Source: a bacterium
GTDB lineage: Bacteria; Orphanbacterota; Orphanbacteria; Orphanbacterales; Orphanbacteraceae
Assembly: GCA_025782575.1 (NCBI GenBank)
Contig: JALGYY010000011.1
Coordinates: 1-35,596, forward strand
Length of the DNA: 35,596 bases
Direction: 5' to 3'
Position numbers and translations under genes: made by a program. Numbering within the stretch: the first letter of the stretch is position 1; each line of letters opens with the position of its first letter. A model generated the notes under the pieces. It was not told where the DNA came from and did not search any database. It saw nothing but the letters and a program-made list of their open reading frames with translations. Positions 14,531-22,951 of this stretch are shown here, one piece after another.

Positions 14531-15865
14531 TTGAGCAAGGTGAAACTCTACGCATGCGCCCTGATGGTTCTGGTCGGCGCATGCTGGTCGCCCGCGCTTC
14601 GGGCCGGCGACGGTCCGATCGAAATCAACGGTCTCAAGTTTGAGTCCTGGTCGGAATACACGCAGTCTGACTACTTCCGGAGCAATGGGAAGCGTTGCGG
14701 GTTCAACGCTCCTGAAGAGGAGAAAGATCCTTTTCAGGAATCCGGCGACTGCCCTCTCTATTCTACTAATCCGACAGCAGAGTATGACCCAGGTGACATC
14801 CTGACTCTTCAAGTTGTCGTTCATGTACTCGCCAGGAAAACCGGCGAAGGGGCTGTCCCCGATTCGCTCATTCACAGTCAGATCGATATTCTGAACGAAG
14901 ATTTCCTCGCGATCGCAGGGTCGAACGGAGAGGACGGAACGTACGGCGGGATCCAGTTCGTACTCGCCTCGGACGATCCCGACGGGAACCCGACCAACGG
15001 AATCACGCGTCACAGCAAGTATCTTTGGTTTCTGGACGCGGAGAATTACTGGGACCCACTCGCCTGGGATCCGAATCGTTACATTAATATCTATACCAAC
15101 CTGGCGAGCGGGTACCTGGGCTATGTTCCCTGGCTTCCACAGAACAGTCCGGTAGGGAGCAATGAAGATCGTATTGTAGTGCTTCACTCGGCGTTCGGCC
15201 GGAACGCGCCGATCGGCCCTCCATACGATCAAGGACGAACATTGACCCACGAAATGGGTCACTATTTAGGTCTCTGGCATACGTTCGACTTCGGCTGCGG
15301 GTCTGATAGCCTGCCTACCTGCTACACATCGGGCGATCGGATCTGTGATACGGAGAGCGAAGCGTCAAATCACTTCGGTTGCCCGGTTTCTTCTGCTACC
15401 TGCGATACACCGGACCCGATCCGGAACTACATGAACTACACCGATGATCTCTGCATGTGGGAATTCACGACCGAGCAGGTCCGCCGCATGCGCTGCACGA
15501 CCGAAGAGTACAGAGGGGACCTGGTTGACGTCGCGACTTCCGTCTCGGGCGGCTCTTCAGGCTCATCGGCCGGCGTCTTTCCGGTCCGTGCGGCGCTTCA
15601 TCTCGAGAACCTGCCGAACCCCTTCAATCCGGTCACAGAGATTCGGTACAGGATTCCGGAAGCGGGTCCGGTCCGGCTCGATCTCTTCAGTCCGTCCGGC
15701 AGGCTCGTTCGCACTCTTGTGAATGGTGTCCGGAACGGGGGGGATCACGCGATTCGCTGGGACGGCTCCGATAATGCTGGATTGCCCGTCGCCTCCGGCG
15801 TCTACTTCTCCCGGCTCCAGGCGGGTGGCGAGACGATTACGAAGCGCATGGCGCTGGTGAGGTAG
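14531..15865 (+). CDS. secreted M43 (pappalysin-like) zinc metalloprotease with sorting domain
   Basis: 444 aa. Start TTG 14531 follows AGAGGT (14518-14523); it gives signal peptide MSKVKLYACALMVLVGACWS..RA. The catalytic motif HEMGHYLGLWH spans residues 240-250 (HExxHxxGxxH, zinc ligands H240, H244, H250, catalytic E241). The downstream Met-turn is NYMNYTDD. Cys-rich segments (CGSDSLPTCY, CDTESEASNHFGC) match the M43B arrangement. Residues about 360-444 form an FlgD-like Ig domain with NLPNPFNPVTEIRY and SGVYFSRLQ...KRMALV, the type A C-terminal sorting pattern used by the type IX secretion system in FCB bacteria. It is probably a surface or secreted endopeptidase. The longer frame from 14405 adds a non-signal extension and includes the promoter, so it is not used. 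Confidence 0.9.
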   Translation: MSKVKLYACALMVLVGACWSPALRAGDGPIEINGLKFESWSEYTQSDYFRSNGKRCGFNAPEEEKDPFQESGDCPLYSTNPTAEYDPGDILTLQVVVHVLARKTGEGAVPDSLIHSQIDILNEDFLAIAGSNGEDGTYGGIQFVLASDDPDGNPTNGITRHSKYLWFLDAENYWDPLAWDPNRYINIYTNLASGYLGYVPWLPQNSPVGSNEDRIVVLHSAFGRNAPIGPPYDQGRTLTHEMGHYLGLWHTFDFGCGSDSLPTCYTSGDRICDTESEASNHFGCPVSSATCDTPDPIRNYMNYTDDLCMWEFTTEQVRRMRCTTEEYRGDLVDVATSVSGGSSGSSAGVFPVRAALHLENLPNPFNPVTEIRYRIPEAGPVRLDLFSPSGRLVRTLVNGVRNGGDHAIRWDGSDNAGLPVASGVYFSRLQAGGETITKRMALVR

Positions 15866-15874
15866 GGGGTTGGG

Positions 15875-17407
15875 TCAGAAAGTGTGGGTCAGCGAGAAAC
15901 CTACTTGCGTGCCGTCAAACAGAGCGAGATCACTGGAACCATCTGTATTACCCTCGCCCGTCGATCCTTGTCCTGCCCCGCCCTTTTGATCTGGCTTGTC
16001 ATTCAATGAGACGAAGACCACCTGCTGCAACTGAACGGCTGCTTTTAGTTTTCCGATATCAGCACTGATTCCGGCGGATAGAATTCCGAGCCTGATGCGA
16101 GATAGAGAAAGCACTTCTGTCTGCTTGTCCGCTGCTCCAAAAACAAGGAATGAGGGGCGCCAGGATTCGAGGCGGCCTTGCGGCGCAATATCATACCCGT
16201 TCAAGCCCAGCTCTCCGCTCCACTTCCGGCCGAAGCTCTTTTCGGCGCCGATGTGATAGCGACTCCACTCGGCAGAAGCAGTTCCCTTGAACGTTCGTCG
16301 GGGCCCGAGGAGATCGACCGTTGTTGGTGTGAATGGCCAGAACTCGACCCGGAGACGAACACGGCCCGCAGCGGAAACATCCTCATAGTCAGCGACGATT
16401 CTCCCCCCCGATTCAAAGCGCCACTCGATGCCGAGGAGGAATGATTCGACTACTCCTTCTGCGTAGGAGAGCAGTCCGAAGCGCTGCCCCCCCCAGTGGG
16501 CTTCTCCTTCGGCATTCAACTCATTTCGTGTCCAACGAGTGAGGAGCGCGAGGCCGCTGTCTCTGCGCCACAGGATGTCGAACTCTTGAGATTCGGCATC
16601 TCCATCCGGCTCCAACTGATAGGTAAAATCTTTATTAATGTCACGGATGGTCCCGTAGGAGCGCTGAGTGATGAATCCCGATATACGAAATCCGAAGGGC
16701 GCAGTGACGCGGGTACCGAGATGAACCGACTCCCTCCAGAGGTTGACCGAGGTGCTACTGACATCCTGCTCGACACGGAAACTGAAGTCCTGGGGTAATG
16801 CGTCGTGGCCCCAGTCACCCTGTAACTCGACCTGAGGTAGAAACCGGAACCGGAAGCCGAAACGTCCTGCCGCCAACGGCGGAATGTCTTCCCCCAGCCA
16901 TACTGGTCCGCTCGCCTGGAGCGTCAATCTTTCAGCCAGATCAGGAATGCGGACGGCAAGGTCGATGCGTGACAGATCCTCCTCAAAATCGAGAGCGAAA
17001 GATTCGAGTTCAACCGAACCGGTAATGCCTGGCCGGAGAAATCGGCCGGTGGATCGAATCGGTTGGTCTCCCCAGCTTATCTGCTCGGAGTATGCCCAGG
17101 AGAGCTGACGGCGGGATGCGCTGCCTCGAGAATCGGTCACGCTCTTCGACACTGGTTCGCCGAGGAAACCGCCCATGGTGAACTGCCGCCTGTCCGTGCC
17201 GGCGAAACGTCCCCACCAGCCGGTGTTGTCGTCGAAGACAGACTGAAATGGATCGCCCCCCATGCCGATCGAAGGGCGACTGCCCGGTTGAAGCAGATCC
17301 CATGTCGAGCCCTCGGATGCTGAGACTGGTGACAGGCTGAAAGCGAGACACAGAAACGCGAGGGCGGCCTGGCGATGGGATCGACTATGCTCGAAAACTC
17401 TCATCAT
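15875..17407 (-). CDS. large outer-membrane beta-barrel protein
   Basis: About 510 aa from the tandem ATG at 17407/17404. A signal peptide ends SPVSA. The rest is a long series of amphipathic strands (RFGFRFRFLPQVELQGDWG, RVRLRVEFWPF, IRLGILSAGISADI, LKAAVQLQQVVFVSL), and the chain ends GFSLTHTF with the C-terminal Phe that outer-membrane assembly (Bam) recognises. A Gly/Ser-rich loop (GGAGQGSTGEGNTDGSS) sits before the last strand. The frame opens at 17482, but a perfect 9-bp hairpin at 17432-17460 and lack of signal character argue against the long start. It follows the lipoprotein gene on the same strand 68 bases away and is convergent with the M43 gene (9-base gap). The substrate is unknown. 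Confidence 0.65.
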   Translation of the reverse strand: MMRVFEHSRSHRQAALAFLCLAFSLSPVSASEGSTWDLLQPGSRPSIGMGGDPFQSVFDDNTGWWGRFAGTDRRQFTMGGFLGEPVSKSVTDSRGSASRRQLSWAYSEQISWGDQPIRSTGRFLRPGITGSVELESFALDFEEDLSRIDLAVRIPDLAERLTLQASGPVWLGEDIPPLAAGRFGFRFRFLPQVELQGDWGHDALPQDFSFRVEQDVSSTSVNLWRESVHLGTRVTAPFGFRISGFITQRSYGTIRDINKDFTYQLEPDGDAESQEFDILWRRDSGLALLTRWTRNELNAEGEAHWGGQRFGLLSYAEGVVESFLLGIEWRFESGGRIVADYEDVSAAGRVRLRVEFWPFTPTTVDLLGPRRTFKGTASAEWSRYHIGAEKSFGRKWSGELGLNGYDIAPQGRLESWRPSFLVFGAADKQTEVLSLSRIRLGILSAGISADIGKLKAAVQLQQVVFVSLNDKPDQKGGAGQGSTGEGNTDGSSDLALFDGTQVGFSLTHTF

Positions 17408-17431
17408 GTACTCGCAATTAAGTGGGCCTAC

Positions 17432-17460
17432 GGCGCGGGGCGTATGGCCCACCCCGCGCC
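17432..17460 (-). terminator. strong hairpin between lipoprotein and barrel genes
   Basis: GGCGCGGGG (17432-17440) and CCCCGCGCC (17452-17460) pair perfectly across an 11-base loop. No T run follows in the minus direction, so it is either a weak terminator or a stabilising structure between two co-directional genes. Confidence 0.5.
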
Positions 17461-17475
17461 ACATTGAGCAAAGTG

Positions 17476-20388
17476 CTACCAAATCCCTCCGCCTGGCGGG
17501 GGTGCTCCACCGTTGCTAGGGGTTTCAGAAGAATCCGAGCAGGGATGAAATCCTTCCAGGCACCAATTACCCGCCTCGTTCCATGGAATCACGAATCGTT
17601 TCTCCCAGTCGTCTGCGTCAATCCCGAACGTTGTCAGGAATTCTTCTGTCGTCGTGATCTCCGGGAAGAAGCCGTTCAATGTCGGGTCAGGCCAGATCCA
17701 GCTTTCTACATCATCCGCTTCCCAGACGAGAACGGGATTGTAGACGGGACAGTTAATGATGAGGACGACACCATCTACGGAAATTGTTTCCGGGATGCAG
17801 GGGGAATCGCCAAAGTACCTCTTGTTTTCGTCCAGCGTAAAGAATCCGTCAAACTCGATCGCGATCTGCTGGAAACCGGAGTCCAGATTCTCAGAGAACC
17901 GGGAATGTGCTTCGTACACCCCGACCCAATCGGGCATTTGGGAGATGCTGTCGTAGTGCATGGCGACGTACCCCTCCATGAGATTGAGGATCAGTGTGTC
18001 GCCCGTAGCCGAGGTTTCGATGCTGTCACCAAAAGCAGTGGCCAGGAATTCATAGGTTCCGGAGTAGGTCCGCTGTTCCGAAACGGTTATATCGAAGAAT
18101 TCGACAATGCCGAAGTTAGACTCCGTCTCTGGGGTGGTCGGATCTTCCTCACTCTCACCTCCCCACGGCTCAATCTCGAACTCTACGCTATACGCAGGGA
18201 GGAGCGCTTTCCAGTCCTCGACGGGATCGGTGAATATGCGGTTTGCATTTACCATAAGCAGTGTGTGGGCGGTCGAATCTTTACCGTCCCAATTGTCCCA
18301 GCGAGAGGCCCCGACTGTGAGGGCTTCGCGTACCGGTTGCAGGTTGGCGCGGACAGAATCCAGATCAGCCTGGGAAAGAGAGTCGGGACCGATCTTGATC
18401 AGGTCGTCGTCCTGATTATCAATTTCCCGATCAAGTGATGTGATCGCCGAATCGACGAAGTCGATCGCATCGAGCGCAAGTGTTTGAGAGAGGAGCAGGT
18501 GATCCGCACCACCCGGTCTGAGCGTGAGCCAGTCACTTCCCGGTTTGAGTGCGTTATACAGGCTCAAACTATCATAGGCCGGGAAGGCGATTTCGTAGGA
18601 AACGGCGGCGTGAATCGCGGAAGCCAGGAGCGCAGAGGCGGCGCGAAGAGCACGAACATCGGTCTGGTCGATTTCGACCGGCTCTTCTTCGGGATCGCCC
18701 TGCATTCGGGGCGTTACAATATTCGTATAGTCATGAGCATCCACGAGCTTATCGAGGAAACCCATAGCAGCTTCGAGACGGGGCAGCCCGATCTCTTCCA
18801 GAACATCCTGGACTACGATGAGACTGGGGTCGACCCGCCGGAAAGACTGCTTGGAAGCGGCGATTAGTGTCATTGGCACGATGTCGAACGGAAGCTTGAA
18901 CGCTCCGGCACCGCCGGAGAACGAGAGAGGAATGCCGAGTGGTTTTTTGCCGGAAGACTGCACTGCGAACGGAACATTATCCTCCAGATACGTCTGCCAC
19001 TGATCGACAGCGTTCATCACTTCACTGTCGGTAGTGAACGCCAGGAGCACGGTGACGGCCGCCCCTAGGTTGGCGTCAAGGTGGTCCGGGTCACAGGCGA
19101 GCGCCTCGAAGTAGAGGTCGTAAGCGTCTTCAATGTCGGCGAGGTTGTAGTTCTCCTCGAAATTGTCAAAACCAGCCATGACAATCTCTTCCAGCCGCGC
19201 GTCTGCGAGAGCAACCAGGCTGTCGGCGCAGTCGAGCACGATATTCGACCAGAAAGCGGTTTCTCCAGCGCCATTCCGATTAATGGTCACAGGTTGCGTG
19301 CCGCCTGGTGCCGATGTCGTGTTGGAGCTGAACCACTCGGACATGGTGAGAGGCTCGCCGAGAGTCGTGTCCGACATTTCCTTGAAGAAATCGATCGTCC
19401 AGTCGGCCTCCTGCTGCCCTGAAACAATCCAGTCGTAGGCGACTGTTGCCGCAGCTCCTCCGGTAGAGATGATGGCGTCGGGCCAGTTGCCAAGGTCGCT
19501 GTAGTTGAATCCGAGGGAAACAAAAGTCTTGTTGGCTGAGAATGAGTTGTGAGACCCAACGAAATCCGAGCTCACATAATAGTAGGTCTTGCCGTTTCTC
19601 ACGGTCCAGGCGAGATCGCCGGAGAAGAGATCGTCCCTATATACAATGTCGGTAGCCTCGCTCCGCTCTTCACCTGTGGGAGTGTAGACCCTCTGGGGTG
19701 ACTGATTGGACGGCCAGGGGTTCCCGTGAGAATGGATGCGAACGATTCCGTACTCATCGAGTTCCGCGAATCGAGCTACTTTGCATTCACCATCCGTCAG
19801 AACATCAAACGGCTGGTATTTTGCAGCGGTCAGTGCAGACTCCGACTGCTGGATGACATCGTCGACTACGCCGGGTATGACGCTTTGCAGTTCTGAATAG
19901 ACCGGCGACATGTAGAGCGTCTTCTTGGACGATGGTATGTTGCCGGTCTTGCTCGATTGCCAAATGGGAGCAACTGGCAGTGCGGTCTTGCTCAAGACGG
20001 AGCTGTCATAGAATTCAGGATCTACAATGATCCCGCCGGTTACCAGCTTATCGTCACCGATCTTGTAGCGAATCCATATTCCCTGGCTTGATTTTCCCGC
20101 ACTTTCAATGAGTGGATCGCTCTGGGCGATGGTCAGAATGCTGTCGAGAGCATCTTCTGTGCCGAGACTGTCGATAAGTTCTGCCAGATCCATTCCAAGC
20201 GTGTCGAGGTCAGCGCTCCGTTCATTGCGTTGCCGGATCTCTGTTGTATCAGGCGGGGTAGTGTCATCATCATCGTCATCGCCAGGTGGATCGGTCGGGC
20301 CATCATCACCGCAACCAAAGACGAGGAGGCCGAGGGTTACGAGTGCAATGAAAGAGATGAGAAAGGCAAGGCGGAAGCGGGAAGCCAT
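17476..20388 (-). CDS. lipoprotein with C25/caspase-like pseudoprotease domain (long paralog)
   Basis: 970 aa. Lipoprotein signal with lipobox LVFGC (C26), then an acidic DDDDDDTTPPDTT spacer. Residues 95-345 resemble a gingipain/C25-type caspase-fold domain: KTLYMSPVYSE, then DEYGIVRIHSHG with H219/H221, YTPTGE, YYYVSSDFVGS, and TFVSLGFNYS followed by GGAAATVAYDW. In active relatives the LGxC position carries the nucleophile; here it is Asn295, so the domain is probably inactive. Residues 400-640 look helical and TPR-like; the remainder is beta-rich with a Pro/Gly tail (APPPGGGIW). AGGA precedes ATG 20388. It is divergent from a paralog at 20667. It may be an envelope binding or scaffold protein; the ligand is unknown. 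Confidence 0.7.
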   Translation of the reverse strand: MASRFRLAFLISFIALVTLGLLVFGCGDDGPTDPPGDDDDDDTTPPDTTEIRQRNERSADLDTLGMDLAELIDSLGTEDALDSILTIAQSDPLIESAGKSSQGIWIRYKIGDDKLVTGGIIVDPEFYDSSVLSKTALPVAPIWQSSKTGNIPSSKKTLYMSPVYSELQSVIPGVVDDVIQQSESALTAAKYQPFDVLTDGECKVARFAELDEYGIVRIHSHGNPWPSNQSPQRVYTPTGEERSEATDIVYRDDLFSGDLAWTVRNGKTYYYVSSDFVGSHNSFSANKTFVSLGFNYSDLGNWPDAIISTGGAAATVAYDWIVSGQQEADWTIDFFKEMSDTTLGEPLTMSEWFSSNTTSAPGGTQPVTINRNGAGETAFWSNIVLDCADSLVALADARLEEIVMAGFDNFEENYNLADIEDAYDLYFEALACDPDHLDANLGAAVTVLLAFTTDSEVMNAVDQWQTYLEDNVPFAVQSSGKKPLGIPLSFSGGAGAFKLPFDIVPMTLIAASKQSFRRVDPSLIVVQDVLEEIGLPRLEAAMGFLDKLVDAHDYTNIVTPRMQGDPEEEPVEIDQTDVRALRAASALLASAIHAAVSYEIAFPAYDSLSLYNALKPGSDWLTLRPGGADHLLLSQTLALDAIDFVDSAITSLDREIDNQDDDLIKIGPDSLSQADLDSVRANLQPVREALTVGASRWDNWDGKDSTAHTLLMVNANRIFTDPVEDWKALLPAYSVEFEIEPWGGESEEDPTTPETESNFGIVEFFDITVSEQRTYSGTYEFLATAFGDSIETSATGDTLILNLMEGYVAMHYDSISQMPDWVGVYEAHSRFSENLDSGFQQIAIEFDGFFTLDENKRYFGDSPCIPETISVDGVVLIINCPVYNPVLVWEADDVESWIWPDPTLNGFFPEITTTEEFLTTFGIDADDWEKRFVIPWNEAGNWCLEGFHPCSDSSETPSNGGAPPPGGGIW

Positions 20389-20666
20389 TCGGAATTCCTC
20401 CTGTTGCTGATGTGAATCAAAATCTGTCAGATAGCAGAAAATCAGCTTGCGAGCTTTCCGGGGACGTTCGTGAGGGTGGTTCCTTTCTCCGGGGAAGGGC
20501 GCGACTTTCTCATGATTGACCGGCCCAAAAGGGTCTAGTAACCTTTTATTACGGATCCAAAGTCTATATTATCCAAGACAACCTGGCAAACGTTATCGGA
20601 TCAAGATGCTCTATTGTTGCAGTCTGTGCTCGCTCTTCTCGACAATCCAAGAAGGAGACTCCTCCC
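20389..20666. other. shared intergenic region of the divergent lipoprotein pair
   Basis: 278 bases with no gene. A plus-strand TTGACC-N17-TAACCT promoter-like pair is at 20516-20544. The AT-rich 20540-20575 section could hold other -10 elements. Minus-strand signals for the long paralog are not clear beyond its ribosome binding site. Confidence 0.4.
20516..20544 (+). promoter_or_regulatory. candidate promoter of the short pseudoprotease paralog
   Basis: TTGACC (20516-20521), 17-bp spacer, TAACCT (20539-20544). The -35 is good and the -10 is weak. The resulting leader would be about 115 bases. Confidence 0.4.
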
Positions 20667-22781
20667 ATGGCTCCTCGATCCTGGCTCGATCGTGTCATGC
20701 CCCTGTTATTTCTCGCTGTTTTTGGAATGCTCATCGCTGGTTGCGGAGATGATGATGCTGATTCTCCTACTTCCACCCCGGTTGTGGATATCGAAGAGCT
20801 CGAGGGGCTCTCCACGCAACTGGCTGACCTGAACAATCAGTTGGACGGACTTCTCAATTCGTTGAGCTCGGAAGTGGCCGTAGACAGTCTGCTGACAATC
20901 CTATCCTCAAATCCAGCAATCGAGAGTGCCGGGAAGTCGAGTCAGGGGCTTTGGGTCAGATATCATGTCAGCAAGAATCGAACGGTAGCGGGAGCAATCA
21001 TCCTCGATCCTGAATTCTTTAGCAGCGACTCCCTCGGGAAGGGGAATCCGGTTTTCTCGACCGGCACCGCCCCTACAAAGGCACTGTCTCAGCCCACGTC
21101 CGTGAAGACGCTGTATATCGCTCCTGTTTACTCCGAGATGCAGGAGGTCATCGCCGGCGTAGTTGACAACGTTGTCGCGCAGGTGAATCCTGCGTTGCAG
21201 AATGCGGGCTATCAACCCTTCGAGTTATTGACAGACGACGATTGTACGGTTGATCTATTCGCGGAACTCGATACGTACGGAATTGTTCGCATCCATTCCC
21301 ACGGAAGTCCGTGGCCATCGAATGAGAGTACGCAAAGAGTGTATACCCCGACAGGGGAGGTTCGGAGCACTGGAACAGACGAGAAGTACTTCAATGATCT
21401 GATGTCGGGCAATCTTGCCTGGACGGTGCGAAACGGCCAGACCTACTACTATGTCAGTGCCGGGTTTGTAGGCTCCAGAAATAATTTCTCGGACGAAAAC
21501 ACGTTTGTCTCCCTCGGTTTCAGTTATGGCAGCGAAGGTGGCTGGCCCGATGCGGTCACCGTCCAAGGGGAATCCTCTGCAAGCACCGGTTTCGACTGGG
21601 TCGTTTCCGGGGATCAGGAGCGGGACTGGGCGATCGACTTCTTTACTTCGATGTGCAATACGGCGCTGGAAACCCCGATGACGATCGCCGATTGGTTCGG
21701 TTTGGACACCTATACCGCCCCCGGCGGAAGCCAGGTAGTGACCATGGCGTCTCACGGAGATGGAGCTACTACGTTCTGGTCAGTCGAGCTTGAAAGCGAC
21801 CTTGACGGCTCGTGGGCCGCGACCGTTATCGAGGGCTCACTCGATCCCCAGGGAAATCCACTCGATGTTGACGGCTCGGTCAGCACGATCGAATTCCGGT
21901 CGGACCAGACCTATACATGGTTTCTTCATGCCCCCCCATGGTTCGATGTGGACGGCAATGGAACCTACACTCACGATGGAAATACGATACAGCTCACAGG
22001 AATCATCAATGAGCTTGGTGTCTCCTCCATAGCCTATTCCGGAGGGGACAGTTTTACGTTTCTTGATGATGACGGCGATCGCTGGACCTATGAGCAGGCC
22101 GCAACAGGCGGCAGCACTGCATCTCCCATCAGTTCGATCGTGGTTGAGCCGGCCAGTCCCGTAGCGGATGTGGGGGATACGATTCAGTTTTCAGCGATGG
22201 CTTCGTTTGTCGATGGGAGTCAAGGTGATGTGACGGATCTTGTGGATTGGAGTGGTCCACCGGATGTCGTAGAGGTGGGAAATGGAGAGAGCGAGAAGGG
22301 CAGAGTCGTTGTTCTGATCCGGGCGACGGCTCCGGTTACTGCGCGAGACCCGGAGACCAAAGTACTAGCCAACGCAGTGTTTCGCCACACGGACCTCTAC
22401 TATCTGAGGATGGATAACATTCGGCTGAATAACAGAGGCTCGTCGGTTGAGGTATCTCCAGGTGAATTTGTTGAGGTTGTGGCGGATCACACACTCTGGA
22501 GCCGTGTCGGATGCTCTAGCTGTGTTGACTATATCGTAGTCGGCATTGAAGGCGACGCTCAAAGGGCGGTTGATCTCGGCCTTCCCGGCAATTTTCCAGG
22601 CGCAAGCGGAAGTGCAAGCTATCTGTTAACAGCACCGGAGGCGGCGGGGACCTATACGATCTATGCTCGCCTCGCGCCCGTCCTTTCGACGTCGGCAGCA
22701 ATTGGTGATTATGAATCTTTCTTTCCCGGGAGCAACGGCGATCGACCCTATATACCGTTGGGTACTATCGTGGTGGAGTGA
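20667..22781 (+). CDS. lipoprotein with C25/caspase-like pseudoprotease domain (short paralog)
   Basis: 704 aa; ATG 20667 with AAGGAGA upstream. Lipobox LIAGC (C26). Residues 90-345 match the long paralog closely over the caspase-like domain: KTLYIAPVYSE, DTYGIVRIHSHG (H210, H212), YTPTGE, AWTVRNGQTYYYVS, TFVSLGFSYG. The nucleophile position is Ser286, not Cys. After the domain the paralogs diverge: here a lipocalin-like strand-rich region (SWAATVIEGSLDPQG..., residues 375-480), a bacterial Ig-like (BIG2-type) segment starting ISSIVVEPASPVADVGDTIQFSA, and a C-terminal beta domain with CSSC. Divergent paralogs with the same front and different back domains suggest a shared binding module attached to different effectors or matrices. 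Likely anchored in the envelope; partner unknown. Confidence 0.7.
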   Translation: MAPRSWLDRVMPLLFLAVFGMLIAGCGDDDADSPTSTPVVDIEELEGLSTQLADLNNQLDGLLNSLSSEVAVDSLLTILSSNPAIESAGKSSQGLWVRYHVSKNRTVAGAIILDPEFFSSDSLGKGNPVFSTGTAPTKALSQPTSVKTLYIAPVYSEMQEVIAGVVDNVVAQVNPALQNAGYQPFELLTDDDCTVDLFAELDTYGIVRIHSHGSPWPSNESTQRVYTPTGEVRSTGTDEKYFNDLMSGNLAWTVRNGQTYYYVSAGFVGSRNNFSDENTFVSLGFSYGSEGGWPDAVTVQGESSASTGFDWVVSGDQERDWAIDFFTSMCNTALETPMTIADWFGLDTYTAPGGSQVVTMASHGDGATTFWSVELESDLDGSWAATVIEGSLDPQGNPLDVDGSVSTIEFRSDQTYTWFLHAPPWFDVDGNGTYTHDGNTIQLTGIINELGVSSIAYSGGDSFTFLDDDGDRWTYEQAATGGSTASPISSIVVEPASPVADVGDTIQFSAMASFVDGSQGDVTDLVDWSGPPDVVEVGNGESEKGRVVVLIRATAPVTARDPETKVLANAVFRHTDLYYLRMDNIRLNNRGSSVEVSPGEFVEVVADHTLWSRVGCSSCVDYIVVGIEGDAQRAVDLGLPGNFPGASGSASYLLTAPEAAGTYTIYARLAPVLSTSAAIGDYESFFPGSNGDRPYIPLGTIVVE

Positions 22782-22787
22782 TTCCTG

Positions 22788-22816
22788 TTGTTGAGTCGGT
22801 CCGTTCCTGATAGAAT
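22788..22816 (+). promoter_or_regulatory. promoter of the kinase/CsgG-like operon
   Basis: TTGTTG (22788-22793), 17-bp spacer, TAGAAT (22811-22816). It begins 7 bases after the stop of the short pseudoprotease gene and leaves a leader of about 125 bases before ATG 22952. Confidence 0.6.
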
Positions 22817-22860
22817 CAAGTGTGAACAAACGGGGGGCTCAAAATACCTGATCCCTCGCT

Positions 22861-22891
22861 CCCCGGGTGTCGGGGATGCGATAAGACCCCG
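22861..22891 (+). promoter_or_regulatory. alternative stems in the operon leader
   Basis: CGGGG at 22871-22875 can pair with CCCCG at 22861-22865 or with CCCCG at 22887-22891 but not both, the simplest form of a mutually exclusive leader fold. No T run follows, and no known riboswitch is recognised. Confidence 0.3.
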
Positions 22892-22951
22892 CCGCAAAAG
22901 TTAGTCCGGGATCGGGCTTGGCCGTTGCTTGTCGGAAAGATTGCACGGATC

